DNA from: Sorghum bicolor
Lineage: Eukaryota; Streptophyta; Magnoliopsida; Poales; Poaceae
NCBI RefSeq assembly: GCF_000003195.3
Contig: NC_012873.2
Coordinates: 42,526,061 to 42,590,060, forward strand
Length of the DNA stretch: 64,000 bases
Reading direction: 5' to 3'
In this document: positions 43,744 to 54,878 of the stretch, one piece after another
Layout: the number at the start of each line of letters is the position of its first letter
Position numbering within the stretch: position 1 is the first letter of the stretch
Notes under the pieces: generated by a model
The model's input: only the letters and a program-made list of their open reading frames with translations
What the model was told of the DNA's origin: nothing
Database searches by the model: none
Position numbers and translations under genes: made by a program

Positions 43744-43760
43744 AACGGCGCCAGAAAGCT
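43744..43760 (-). other. Young Athila primer binding site (tRNA-Asp)
   Basis: On the minus strand TGGCGCCGTTGCCGGGG, an exact complement of the tRNA-Asp 3' end, within about 8 bases of the LTR (coordinates approximate to a few bases). Confidence 0.88.
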
Positions 43761-45106
43761 TGTTGACACCAGAAGTGGCAAACGGTTATACCGCAAGCGT
43801 ACGGTAGTCAATGTAGCCTTCACCGGGAGTATTCCAGGTATCGTGATTTCCACGGGGAACGCGAAGTGAATTAACTAGGCTTTAGATCGTTAGGTGATGA
43901 TCAAAGGGTCTAGGATAATGGGGTAGAGAGGTCTAACTAGTATTAATGCCTGGTCTTGGTAATTAAGTATAGTCAAGGTTTTTCACCTAACTCTTTACTG
44001 AGGGCGATACCCGAAAAGGAGGATTGAGTTAACGAGGTTTTTCACCTCCCCGTCTCCTAAGCGACTACCCTGCTCAGCCCAACTATTATCTGCAACTTGC
44101 CTACAACAGATGAGAGGAGCTTTCCGCCTAGCGAGGACTGTCACTCTCACACTAGGTGTCTACACAACTGCGACAAGGAGTCCACACTGGCAAGAAGTAG
44201 TCTAGACACCACGTCTAAACTAGCTCTTGCTACCCTAAGCTTAGCTAAAGCTAAGAGCACTCAAGATCAAGCAATGTGCCAGTAAAGGATTCTTATACTT
44301 AAAGTACCAGACCAAATATTAAATACTAGAAAAGACTCAGAAGTAAGACTTACAAGAAGACCTGCTTCCGCTGAGGTGCTCCGCGAAGAAGACTCCCGAC
44401 AGGCCGGGACTCCTCCTTGGAACTCCTCACTCTCTACTCACTATGATAGCACTAAGCTACTAAAGTAGTTTACTCCTAAGATACATGACATTTAAGTGAA
44501 GGAATAGGGGGGTATTTATAGTGGGAGATGGAGTAGGGGCTACTCCGGTGCCACGTCAGCGATCCGCGTCATCTTCATCATGCACCATTGGATCAAACCG
44601 ACTTCACAACCGCCATCTGATCAACGGTAGAGGCAAACTAACATGTGCAACATGTGGGCAAGGTCGGTGGGAGGCCAACCGACCCTGGAACCGCCATGAA
44701 GTGGGGTCGGCCGACCCCCTATCTGGCTGGTTGGGCCCACATGCAGTGTCCTGGAGGCTCTCTGATGTCGGTGGAGTTGAGCTGACCTGTGGGACCCACC
44801 AAAGTGGGGTCGCCCGACCCCAATTCTATGGGGTTAGGGTGTCAGCCCTGTCCTACATGTCTTCCTCTTCATGACTATAATGTTGTCTTGGTTACTGGTG
44901 TCACTGATCTTTAGTTATTCACCCCTTCTTAGTGTTTGGACCCTTGAAAAGTACCTGTTCTTACTCCTGCAACCAAATAGTAGCATGTACATGTGGAACT
45001 AGGTTATATGTACCTATATTACTACTTTGTTTGGTTGTTTTCTCCCAAAATGAGTCTTATGTTGACGGTTATGATAGTAGAAAACATGGTATAAATACCG
45101 TCAACA
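43761..45106 (-). repeat. Young Athila 5' LTR (1346 bp)
   Basis: Partner of 34828-36173. Palindromes at 44703-44718 and 44806-44821, minus-strand TATA box at 44520-44513. Unexpectedly followed (plus direction) by polypurine tract and internal 3' sequence instead of host DNA. Confidence 0.93.
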
Positions 45107-46130
45107 AGACCCCCCACACTTGAGTCTTTGCTCGTCCTCGAGTAAAGGTTAAAAATGAGTGATCAATGGTTTCTAACTTAAGATAGTAGTGAGTATAAAA
45201 TGCTAGTTCGAACATAGTTCATCCAAATGGGTTTTTGTGTAAGTGTCTAGCATATATCCTTCAGAGGTTGAGAAGAGGAACAACTCTCAGAACAAGATCA
45301 AATTCCAATTTCATATTCTTGGTACTTAGAGTTTTTATGACACTTTTTAAAATAAGTCACATAGTTCAATCCTACTCCTCATTTAGCGCTCTAGATCACT
45401 CAAAGTTTTTTTAGTAGTCCTCACCAAGGCATGAATGCCAACTTGTTTCATCCTATAATTATAGGCTTATATGGGGCTTGGTAGGGATAAACAAGGTAGC
45501 ATACTCTACTTTGCAAATATTGTTAAGTCAAAAACAAGGATCCAAAGAGAGGAGTGTCATAGTCATAGATCAAGATGTGCAAGTGTGTTATATGGTGGAC
45601 TAGGTTGCTCCTTTATTTACTACACTCTCTCTACTTGTATATTGAGACATGGCTAGATTTTCTTTTTCTTCGAGCTTTATGTGCTCAGTTTTTTTTTTCA
45701 AGGACTTGCACATGTCCATCTTTTCTTTTTCTTTTATTTTGCCAAGCCCTTTTATGTCTCATTTTCTAAACAATATTTAGAGAGGTGTTCTAACACTTAG
45801 AGTATGGAGCAACCTATTTAGTGGATGCACAATACATGTGGTTGCGTACTTCCAGTGTAGAAGCAGCATATATATATGTGGTGTGTACGTGATCTTGATC
45901 TTGTGACTATGATACAACTCTCACTAGGGTCAACAAGGTTTTGACAAAACTCATTACAAAAGCAGGTTGCATTTCATAAAATGGTTACTTGAATATCTAA
46001 GTGTATGGCTTTTAGTGGGAATTTCTTGCTAATGAGGAGTAAATGATACTATGGTTTTGTGATATTTTTGAAACAAATCTCTAAGTACCTTGAATAGAAA
46101 TGTTATGAATTCTTAGCCAAGAGTTATATC
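45107..46130 (-). repeat. Duplicated Athila 3' internal segment outside the 5' LTR
   Basis: Nearly identical to 36174-37198, including polypurine tract and UTR. It sits on the wrong side of the 5' LTR for a single insertion. It ends abruptly at 46130, where Tekay pol resumes at the start of RT. Confidence 0.88.
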
Positions 46131-48193
46131 CTGGTGGTTTGGGATTTTCCAGATGTATTTCCTGAAGACCTACCAGGTCTGCCACCGGACCGGGATGTCC
46201 AGTTCTGCATAGAATTGAAACCAGGGACAGCCCCAATATCTCGAAGGGCCTACCGAATGGCACCGAAAGAACTGGCCGAATTGAAAACCCAACTACAAGA
46301 GCTATTGCAGAAAGGTTTTATTCAGCCCAGTTCCTCTCCATGGGGTTGCCCAGCCTTATTTGTGAAAAAGAAAGATCAAACATTAAGGCTGTGTATCGAT
46401 TATCGTCCCCTGAATGAGGTGACAATTAAGAACAAGTACCCATTGCCCCGTATTGACTTACTATTTGACCAGTTAGCCGAGGCCAAAGTATTCTCAAAGA
46501 TTGATTTGAGATCAGGGTACCATCAAATAAAAATCAGGCCGGAGGATGTACCCAAAACGGCTTTTACAACCCGTTATGGGCTGTACGAATACTTGGTGAT
46601 GTCTTTTGGGATGACCAATGCACCGGCCCATTCATGTACTTGATGAACTCTGTCTTCATGCCAGAGCTGGACAAATTTGTGGTCATCTTCATTGATGACA
46701 TTTTGATCTATTCCAAAACTAAGAAAGAGCATGCTGAACATCTGAGAATTGTGCTGACCCGTCTCAGGGAGCATCAACTATATGCCAAGTTCAGCAAATG
46801 TGAGTTCTGGCTGGACAAAGTCCATTTCCTGGGTCATGTATTATCAGCGGAGGGAGTCGCTGTAGACCCAGGTAAAGTAGAAGATGTGTTGAATTGGAAG
46901 CCCCCGACTACGGTACATGAGGTCCGTAGTTTTCTGGGTATGGCGGGATATTACCGTCGCTTTATTCTGGACTTTTCAAGAGTCGCTAAACCAATCACGA
47001 CCTTGCTCAAGAATCAAACAAAATTTGTTTGGTCACCTGAATGTGAGCAAGCCTTCCAGACTCTGAAAAGATTATTGACAACTGCACCTATCTTAGCCCA
47101 GCCAAATATTGAAAAGCCCTTTGATGTGTATTGTGACGCATCAGGAATAGGGATAGGCTGTGTGCTAATGCAAGAGGGTCGCGTAATTGCATACGCTTCC
47201 AGACAGCTTAAACCACATGAAGAGAATTACCCGACCCATGATCTTGAACTAGCCGCCGTAGTACATGCATTAAAGATCTGGCGCCATTACATGTTGGGAA
47301 GCACTTGTCATCTATACACAGATCACAAGAGCTTGAAGTACATCTTTACTCAAGCTGAACTTAATATGCGCCAGCGAAGGTGGCTAGAATTGATCAAAGA
47401 TTATGACCTTGAGGTGCATTATCACCCTGGCAAAGCGAATGTAGTAGCTGATGCCCTCAGTCGTAAGGCTCACTGTAATTGTTTAACAGTGACGCCTAAA
47501 GACATAACTTTGTGCCAAGGGCTAGAGAACTTGGGGATAGAAATGATTTCCCAAGGAAGCCTTGCCAATCTAAAGATTGATTTCAATCTTGAAGCTCGAA
47601 TCATAGAGGCACAAAAGGAAGACAAAGGCATGAAATACCTTAAAGAGAAAATTTCTAATAGAGCACCCACAAATTTTAAGGTGGATGATGCAGGAGTAAT
47701 CTGGTTCAAAAACCGGCTAGTGGTTCCAAAGGTGCCTGAGCTACGTCAGCAAATCCTAGATGAAGCTCATAATACCAGATATTCTATTCATCTAGGGAGC
47801 AATAAAATGTATCAGGACCTGAAGCAAAGGTTTTGGTGGACGAAAATGAAGATAGAAATAGCCCGCTATGTGGGCAAATGCGATACATGCCGAAAGGTCA
47901 AAGCTATTCATCTCAAATCCACTGGAGAGTTGCAACCCTTGCCTATTCCAGCATGGAAATGGGATGATATTAGTATGGATTTCATAGTAGGATTGCCCAA
48001 GATGGCCAAAGGCTTTGATTCTATATGGGTCATTGTGGATCGTCTCACCAAAACAGCACACTTCTTACCTGTAAAGAAATCGTATTATACCTCCACCTAT
48101 GCTAAGATTTATTTTGATTGTATACTAAATCTGCATGGGGTGCCAAAGACAATAGTGTCAGATAGAGGCACACAATTTGTCTCCCAGTTCTAG
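46131..48193 (+). pseudogene. Tekay RT, RNase H and integrase core
   Basis: Resumes in the RT N-terminal region ([19 protein letters not shown]), so the protease and linker are missing. RT motifs: [50 protein letters not shown] and, after a frameshift near 46622-46634, FIDDILIYS. RNase [43 protein letters not shown]. The integrase zinc finger has an H-to-S-type change region ([17 protein letters not shown] instead of the usual HPG/HPGSTKMY), then CDTCRKVKA; the first catalytic Asp is in [10 protein letters not shown] and the second in [12 protein letters not shown] at 48191-48193 follows. Confidence 0.9.
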
Positions 48194-49036
48194 AAATGAT
48201 TACATGAATCTTTGGGCACCAAGCTTTTATACAATACAGCCTACCACCCTCAAACAGGTGGGCAAACAGAGAGGGTGAATCAAACCCTAGAAGATCTATT
48301 AATATATTGTGCCCTGAACTTTCTAGATAAGTGGGATGACTGCTTGCCTCTAGTAGAGTTTTCCTACAACAATAGCTACCAAGAAAGTATTAAGATGGCT
48401 CCCTTTGAGGCACTATATGGCCGATGATGTCGAACTCCACTACATTGGTCAGAACCTGGAGAAAGGTGGTTCTTTGGGGTTGACTTAGTAAAAGAGACTG
48501 AGAACAAAGTTAGACAAATCCAAAATAACTTGAAGGTTGCTCAGTCCCGACAGAAAAGCTATGCCGATAAAAGACGTCGACCCTTAAGATTCGCCAAAGG
48601 TGAATATGTGTATCTGAAAGTATCCCCAATGAAAGGAGTAAACCGTTTTGGCATTAAAGGCAAATTAGCACCTCGTTACATTGGTCCATTTCCAATTCTT
48701 GACCGATGTGGACAGGTAGCTTACCACCTTAAACTGCCCGAACGATTATCTGGGATACACAATGTATTCCATGTATCTCAACTGAAAAAGTGTCTTCGGG
48801 TACCAGACCAGGTTCAAGATATTGAAGATGTGGAACTTGAACCAGATCTGACTTATGCGGAATATCCTATCCGAGTATTGGACCAAAGAGATAGAGTTAC
48901 TCGAAGAACAACTACCAAGTGGTACAAGGTGCAATGGAGCCAGCACTCTGAAGAGGAAGCCACATGGGAATCTGAAGATTATCTAATGGAGAATTTTCCT
49001 GAGTTCCATGCTTCTCTTCAAGACAACATCCGATAA
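48194..49036 (+). pseudogene. Tekay integrase C-terminus and chromodomain
   Basis: Same frame as the preceding segment. The catalytic Glu is in YHPQTGGQTERVNQTLED, after which a TGA at 48425-48427 interrupts. The GPY/F-type module follows (KLAPRYIGPFPILDR). The chromodomain is at about 48860-49030: YPIRVLDQRD, then KWYKVQWSQHSEEEATWE. The aromatic positions expected to form a methyl-lysine cage (Y, W and W) are present. In chromoviruses this domain is thought to direct integration to heterochromatin by binding methylated histone H3. Confidence 0.88.
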
Positions 49037-49224
49037 ATAGAAAGTGTACTCTAGTGAAGGAAAAGAGTAGCCAAAACCATGTACTTAGTGTACATATATG
49101 TTTATAATTGAGTAGTCTTCCCCAGCTTCTTGTCTTATGAAAAAGTTGAAGATGAATTGGTTTGACAAATTTCCTTTTCCATTACATACCCTAAGGCTTT
49201 AAATCTCGAGGACGAGATTTCTTT

Positions 49225-49236
49225 AAGGGGGAAAGG
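49225..49236 (+). other. Tekay polypurine tract
   Basis: AAGGGGGAAAGG directly before the 3' LTR at 49238; it primes plus-strand DNA synthesis. Bases 49037-49224 are 3' untranslated sequence. Confidence 0.8.
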
Positions 49237-49237
49237 C

Positions 49238-52200
49238 TGTAACATCCCTGATGTTACGGTTATTAAAACTGGATCATGTCATCATGAGCATTGCATCGCA
49301 TATCTATTAAGCACATTATTATGCATCAACTTAAAATAAGTTTATTTTGAATGCTTGTGCTTAGGAAAGTAAAGTGTGCTTATGTTGTGAAGTGATGCTT
49401 GTGTTGGTTGTTTAATCCCTAGGGTGGGAGGTTTCCGAGAAAATAGGGGGGAAAACCCTGATTGTAAAACCCTCAAATTGCCCCCTTTTGTGCAATTTAA
49501 AAACTAAGCAAAATTTGAAGTTGAATTCAAAAGCAAAGTTGTAGATCTTGTCAAGGTGTACAACTTTGGTGTTTTGAGTTTTTGAAGTTTCAATAGAAAA
49601 TTCAAAGTAATTTTGAAAATACAGATTTCTAGAAAGTGTCCCCTTTTCCAATTTGGATCTCCAATTCAAAATCTATTTGGAATTTTGAAAAGTGACCAAC
49701 ATGAAAGTTGTAGAGCTCAAAAAGTTGAACAACTGTCATGTTGGAAATATTTCAAGTTGTTTTGGAAAATCAAAAGTAATTTTGGAAATTCTAATCTGCC
49801 CCAATTCAAAAATTTGAATTTCCCTGAATTGAGATTTGAATTGCAAACTGTTTTGTCAAATTCACCAATTTCCACTCAGAATTAGTTTTGGTCACCAAAA
49901 GAAGTTTTGTAGCTTGTAAAATTCTGAATAACTTTTGTTTTGGTGGAATTTTGTCTTCAATTCAAAATTTGGGCGAATTTTACAAAACCACAAAATGGTT
50001 GGATAGGGCTCGCTACAGTGCTCGAGCAGGGGGATGCTCTGCCGCCGAGGCAGAGCTGCTGCGCAGCGCCGCGCGCGCGCCTTGCCGCCACGCAGCTGCT
50101 TGCCGGCCGCGTCACCGCGCGACGTGGACGCCCGCGACCCCTCTGCCTCGTCCTTTTGAATGCCCACGTGGCCGACCTCGAGCTTCTCTGTTTCGACGGC
50201 CAAAACCACCGGCGACCACTCCCTTCGCGAATACACCGTACTCGATCCCTCTCCAACTCAATTGAGCACTCCACAACGTTTGCCACACTCTTGCGAGCTC
50301 AGTGCACCCCCTAGCTCATCCTCTAACCCACCCAATCGCCGGAGCTTCTCCTTCTTCCCCAACTCTGGCCGGGACCGCCGCCGTGGAGCCCTTCCCGTGG
50401 TCGCGTTGTTCCAGTCGGTATCATGCCTTTCTGGCGGCCGTTTCAAGTTCTTTTCGTTCCTCAGATGCTCATGCGCTCGCTCTTTCTCCCTGGACGTGAA
50501 CAGGTCCACCAGAACGACCTCGCCAAGGCTAGAGCGCCCACCCGACGACACCGCCTCCGTCGCCAGCAACCTCGGCTACCTCCTCAAGCCTCGCAACGTG
50601 AGCACCATACTCTCTAACCTTCGTGGAAGCTCTCTAGCACGTCCGTTTGCGCTCTACCGAGCCCTAGTGGCCGGTCCGCGGTCGATCATGGCGGCCGCCC
50701 GCCATTCACGTGGCCGAGGTGGAAGGGAGAGAGTAGAGCGTGAGTAGGGGATGGCAGTGGAGTCGCGAAGGCGAGGCGAGGTTGGTGCGCACGCGCGCGT
50801 GGGCCGAGAACCTCGCTAACGGCGGCCGGAGCCGTGGCCAAGCCGCCGTGCGCGGTGGAGACGAAGCTGACGGGTGGGGCCTCCCCGTCAGCGTCTGGCA
50901 GAGAGAGGGGAGGGGGCGGGTTCAGTGCGTGGGCCGGCTTGGGCCAAAGCCAAGCGGGCCAGCCGCGTAACACAGTGTGTTTTCCCTTTTTCTTTTTGCT
51001 TAAAAATGCTTGATGTTTGAATTTGAATAGAAAATCATGTGCTGATCCAAAAATAATGAAAATTTTTGTGTAGGTTCTATGAAATAAGTAGAACACAGGA
51101 AAAATATTAGGTTCTATTTTCTGGTAGTTTGCATGTGTATAAAAATTGCCACTTTTAATTAGCAAATAAAACTTCTATGAATTTTAATAATTTATTGATA
51201 TGTCCAAAAATCACCAAAATTTGTGGGATGCCTCTGAATATTATTCCATGGCTTCACCCAATATTTGGTGGCATTTGGATAATGTTTGAATAAAATATTA
51301 TTAAACCCTTAATTAGTAATTAAATAATAATTCTAGAATAATTAGGTAATAATTAGTTAAATTCTAAAATTAGGGTTTAAGTGATTTTGGGATTGTGTGA
51401 TGACCTAAGGTCATTAACCTTAATGACCTTTGGCATTTAATTATTGTTTGGCTTAATGCTTAATTACTGTCATTAATACTTAATTAGGAATTAATTGAAA
51501 TAAAAAGGTTTAATAGTCAGTTAATTAAGGATAATTGTGAATTAAGAGAAATCTTGATTTACTGATGCAACCTCTTGGGTAAAGACACTAAGATAATAAA
51601 CAACTTTAATTGTTGATTAGTTTGTGTTGCACCGAGAAGGCCAGTTGTACTTAACTTGGTCCTTCTTACATATTTGTCATACGCATATCATGAGCATCCA
51701 TCATTTTGCGTATAGTGCATGTGACCAAAGGAGCGACCGTTGAACCGAACCCCGAGGTCGGTGCTCCGTTCGAGGAAGTAGGATCCGAGACTTGGGAAGT
51801 CTCCGAGGAACCCTCTCAGCTCTGCAACCAAGGCAAGCCCCAGATGCATTAACCCCTCCTTAAATGTTTTAAATCTTTTACCACTTATGAATTGAAAATG
51901 CTGCATTAGGTAGTTGAGAATTGGGTTAACCTACTTGCTGCATTTACTACCTTGATATTTGTTATCTTGTCCTTGGCACCTGTTTTATTTTAAAATCGCG
52001 TAGTGATGCTTAGCCCTACTACTAGATAGGTTTTCAAACAAGAAAGTTTGAAGGGTTGTTGTGGAATAGACTTATGATCAATGATGTTTCAATTTGAGAC
52101 CGGTCGGTGGACTTGCTTTAAGAATGGAGTCTTAAAGTAGTGTCTCCAACTGTGTCGGTTAAGGACCGGTCCGTTGGTGGCCAGATGGGTTGAGAATTTA

Positions 52201-53472
52201 TAGTACTAGCCACTTACCCTCGGTAAGCCCGGTCTTGTGATCCCTCGATGCGAACAGCTACTCACGCACTGGGCGTGGAGCGATGGCGAGAGTAGCGTGT
52301 ACCCACCTTACGGATCTGAGATGACCGGGAAACATCTAGATCGGCTGTAGGATGGTGGGGTACTGTGCTCTCGGGTGCCACGAACCTAGTCAAATTTGGG
52401 GAGAGCTTGATCTGGGTTGACATATGTAAGATTTGGTTCTACATATGTCAGGTGGTTAGGAACTCCAGCTGGATTGCTAAGCAGTACGAATCGTCGTTGC
52501 TCCCCGATTGGGAGACTCAATCCACTGATGATGTCTCATGAGGTTCGGATCCCAATTAACTCCAGCTGTTAATTATGCATCTAAGTGATAAAATGAGAAA
52601 GGGGAAAATGTCTCATGAGGTTCGGATCCCAATTCCCGGACTCAGAGTGTCATGAAGCTATGGCCGTTGGATAGATAATACTTTGATTAAGGACTAGGAA
52701 CTCACAGACTTGTCTGTGAGAGGCAACTAGATAGACTGTCCTCGAACTCCTCGGCCTCTTAAGGAGAGGAATTCGCGGGTAAAACTTGAAAGTAAGGATG
52801 CACTATTAGTAAGCTTTTTGGCAAAACAATTTGGCTCCTTGCTCAGCCACTCCTTGTCTACCCCAAGCCTGCATTCCTGATTTCTCCTCTTTTTCCGCCG
52901 GGTAAGTCTTGTTGAGTACTCCCGTACTCAGGGTTTTATAACCCCTATTGCAGGTGAAGCTCAGGAGCCGACATGTTTCGGACCCTGTTGTGTGTCCGTC
53001 GTCGAGGTTGATGACGAGGAAGAGTGAGCGTGACCCATGGGCAGGGTCTGTAAATTTGTAATTTGTGTGCTAAAGTTTAAGTTGCTCCGTTGGACCTGGC
53101 TTGTAATAACACTCTACTATTTGGAAGAACTCCTTTTGTAAATTAAGTTATGTAATACTTCCGCTGTTTTACTCTGAAATATTATTTTGGTCTTGTGTCG
53201 TCTGTGATACTGCAATGTCTTCGCAACGAGTGATCCTGGTGTTAAGGTGGCCACTTGCTATCCTGTAAGGGCGAGAAGAAGAAGTTCTCGTTAATTGACC
53301 ATCACTAGTGGTCAGGACTAGTTCGCTTGATACGCCATAGGTAGCGATGGAATGAGCATCCTGAGATGCTCATCAGACTTCTAGAGTGGGAGGATCCCCG
53401 GCATCACCGTCAGAGGTCCTTTGGACAATGACAGGTGTCGGTGGGCCCAAACACTTAGGAGGTTCTGCCACA
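49238..53472 (+). repeat. Tekay 3' LTR (4235 bp)
   Basis: TGTAACATCCCTG...TTCTGCCACA, followed by TSD CAAAA (53473-53477). Longer than the 5' LTR mainly because of a small templated insertion at 52531-52568. Confidence 0.92.
52531..52568 (+). repeat. Templated filler insertion in Tekay 3' LTR
   Basis: Replaces about 12 bases present in the 5' LTR (near 31365-31377). Bases 52531-52557 copy 52608-52634 exactly, and 52558-52568 copy 52461-52471 exactly. Confidence 0.85.
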
Positions 53473-54513
53473 CAAAATAAAATGGATGATTAGGAGAAAC
53501 GGGTATTATTGGCCGACTATACTTGAGGATTGTTTTAAATATTTCAAAGATTGTCAAGGATGTCAGAGGTTTGGTAATATTCAAAGGGCACCCGCATCGG
53601 CCATGAATCCAATTATTAAGCCTTGGCCGTTCCGGGGATGGGCTATTGATCTAATCGGCCAGATTTATCCACCATCAAGCAAGTGGCAGAAGTTCATCTT
53701 AGTTGCCACTGATTATTTTACTAAGTGGGTTGAAGCTATTCCTTTGAAGAAAGTAACATCGGCATGATTGATTTTGTGAAAGAGCACATCGTCTACCGAT
53801 TTGGTATTCCTCAAACGATTACTACCGACCAGGGTACTATGTTCACATTGGGAGAGTTTGATGAGTTTGCAATCGGTATGGGGATTAAAGTGTTGAGTTC
53901 TTCTCCTTATTATGCTCAAGCCAATGGGCAGACTGAAGCATCTAACAAAGGAATTATTAAGCTCATCAAACGAAAGATTGAAGAAAATCCTAGGAGGTGG
54001 CATACATTGTTGAATGAAGCTTTGTGGTCATATCGGATGCCATGTCATGGGTCGACCAAAGTTTCACCTTATCAGTTAGTGTATGGACACGATGCAGTGT
54101 TACCATGGGAAATTAAGACTGGATCTAGGCAGGTCTCTTTTCAAGATCAATTAGCTGCCGATGACTATGCTACTTTGATGAAAGATGAGTTGGATGATTT
54201 GGCAGAGCATCGGCTGAGAGCTTTGATAAGTATAGAAGAAAATAAAAAGAGAGTTGCTAGGTGGTATGATAAAAAAGTAAAAGCTAAGGAGTTTGCCGAT
54301 GGAGATTTGGTATGGAAATTGATTTTACCAATTGGGACTAAAAGTTCAAAGTTTGGCAAATGGTCTCCTAATTGGGAGGGTCCTTATCGGATAAATCGGT
54401 CTGCTCCTGGTAATGCTTATATTTTGGAGACTCTCGAAGGAGTTGAATTTCCCAGAGCATTGAATGGAAAATATTTAAAGAGGTATTACCCAAGCATTTG
54501 GGTTGATGCATAA
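53473..54513 (+). pseudogene. Tat integrase
   Basis: Continues the integrase interrupted at 28071. The zinc finger has CQGCQRFG. The catalytic core reads WGIDLIG-type FRGWAIDLIGQIYPPS, then TTDQGTMFTLGEF and YYAQANGQTEASNKGII. A frameshift lies at about 53760. The C-terminal part carries a GPY/F-like WEGPYRINRS module and ends FPRALNGKYLKRYYPSIWVDA, a standard Tat integrase end; no chromodomain. One frameshift inactivates it. Confidence 0.9.
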
Positions 54514-54878
54514 AAGTTTAAGTGCCGACAACACTCCTATCAGCTGGATAAAATGTATCTGGGGCTGTGCATCATGTTTTAAAAGTGCCGATAACAGTCC
54601 TATCGGCTAGACCAGAGTGATTAAAAGTTTTCTAAAAAGTAGAATGAAACAAGTTGCCAATGAAGGGCTCACAAGTTCAGCAGAGCTTGAATAGTGGATA
54701 TGGCCCGCAGACGGATCTGGTCGGCTTCTTCTATCTCTCGGATGTCTTCATCGGCAGAACCCTCCACTGTCTTCATTGCAGTCTTGTTCTTGAAAGAAAA
54801 TAAGATAAGTTATTTGATGATAAGATATTTCTGATATAAAGGATGGAAATTAGATAACTTACTTGCTTCAAAGCTATT
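54514..54878 (+). other. Tat post-integrase spacer with a short direct repeat
   Basis: AAGTGCCGACAACACTCCTA-type sequence at 54520-54548 recurs as AAGTGCCGATAACAGTCCTA at 54583-54611 (63-bp offset). No gene recognised. Confidence 0.55.

Larger units (their letters stand above)
34828..46130 (-). mobile_element. Young Athila element, minus strand, with partial tandem copy
   Basis: Reading on the minus strand: partial 3' region (46130-45107), LTR (45106-43761), tRNA-Asp PBS, intact gag-pol (43690-39209), a 3' region with a 268-codon ORF, PPT and LTR (36173-34828). The block 34828-37198 matches 43761-46130 almost exactly, so LTR plus about 1 kb of internal sequence is present twice. On the left the target is TGCAT (34823-34827). 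On the right no duplication exists and Tekay resumes beyond its protease, so a deletion removed the outer end. The two LTRs differ at about three of 1346 sites, indicating a very recent insertion. Confidence 0.88.
28072..53472 (+). mobile_element. Tekay-clade chromovirus (Ty3/gypsy) with 4.2-kb LTRs
   Basis: Inserted in the Tat integrase with TSD CAAAA (28067-28071 and 53473-53477). LTRs are 28072-32281 (4210 bp) and 49238-53472 (4235 bp), roughly 2% different by eye. Order is LTR, initiator-Met-type PBS, an upstream coiled-coil ORF with an H3-like start, gag, protease start, [nested Athila], RT, RNase H, integrase, chromodomain, PPT, LTR. Very long LTRs and a C-terminal chromodomain place it in Tekay. 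It has several stops, one frameshift and a deleted protease, so it is inactive. Confidence 0.93.
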
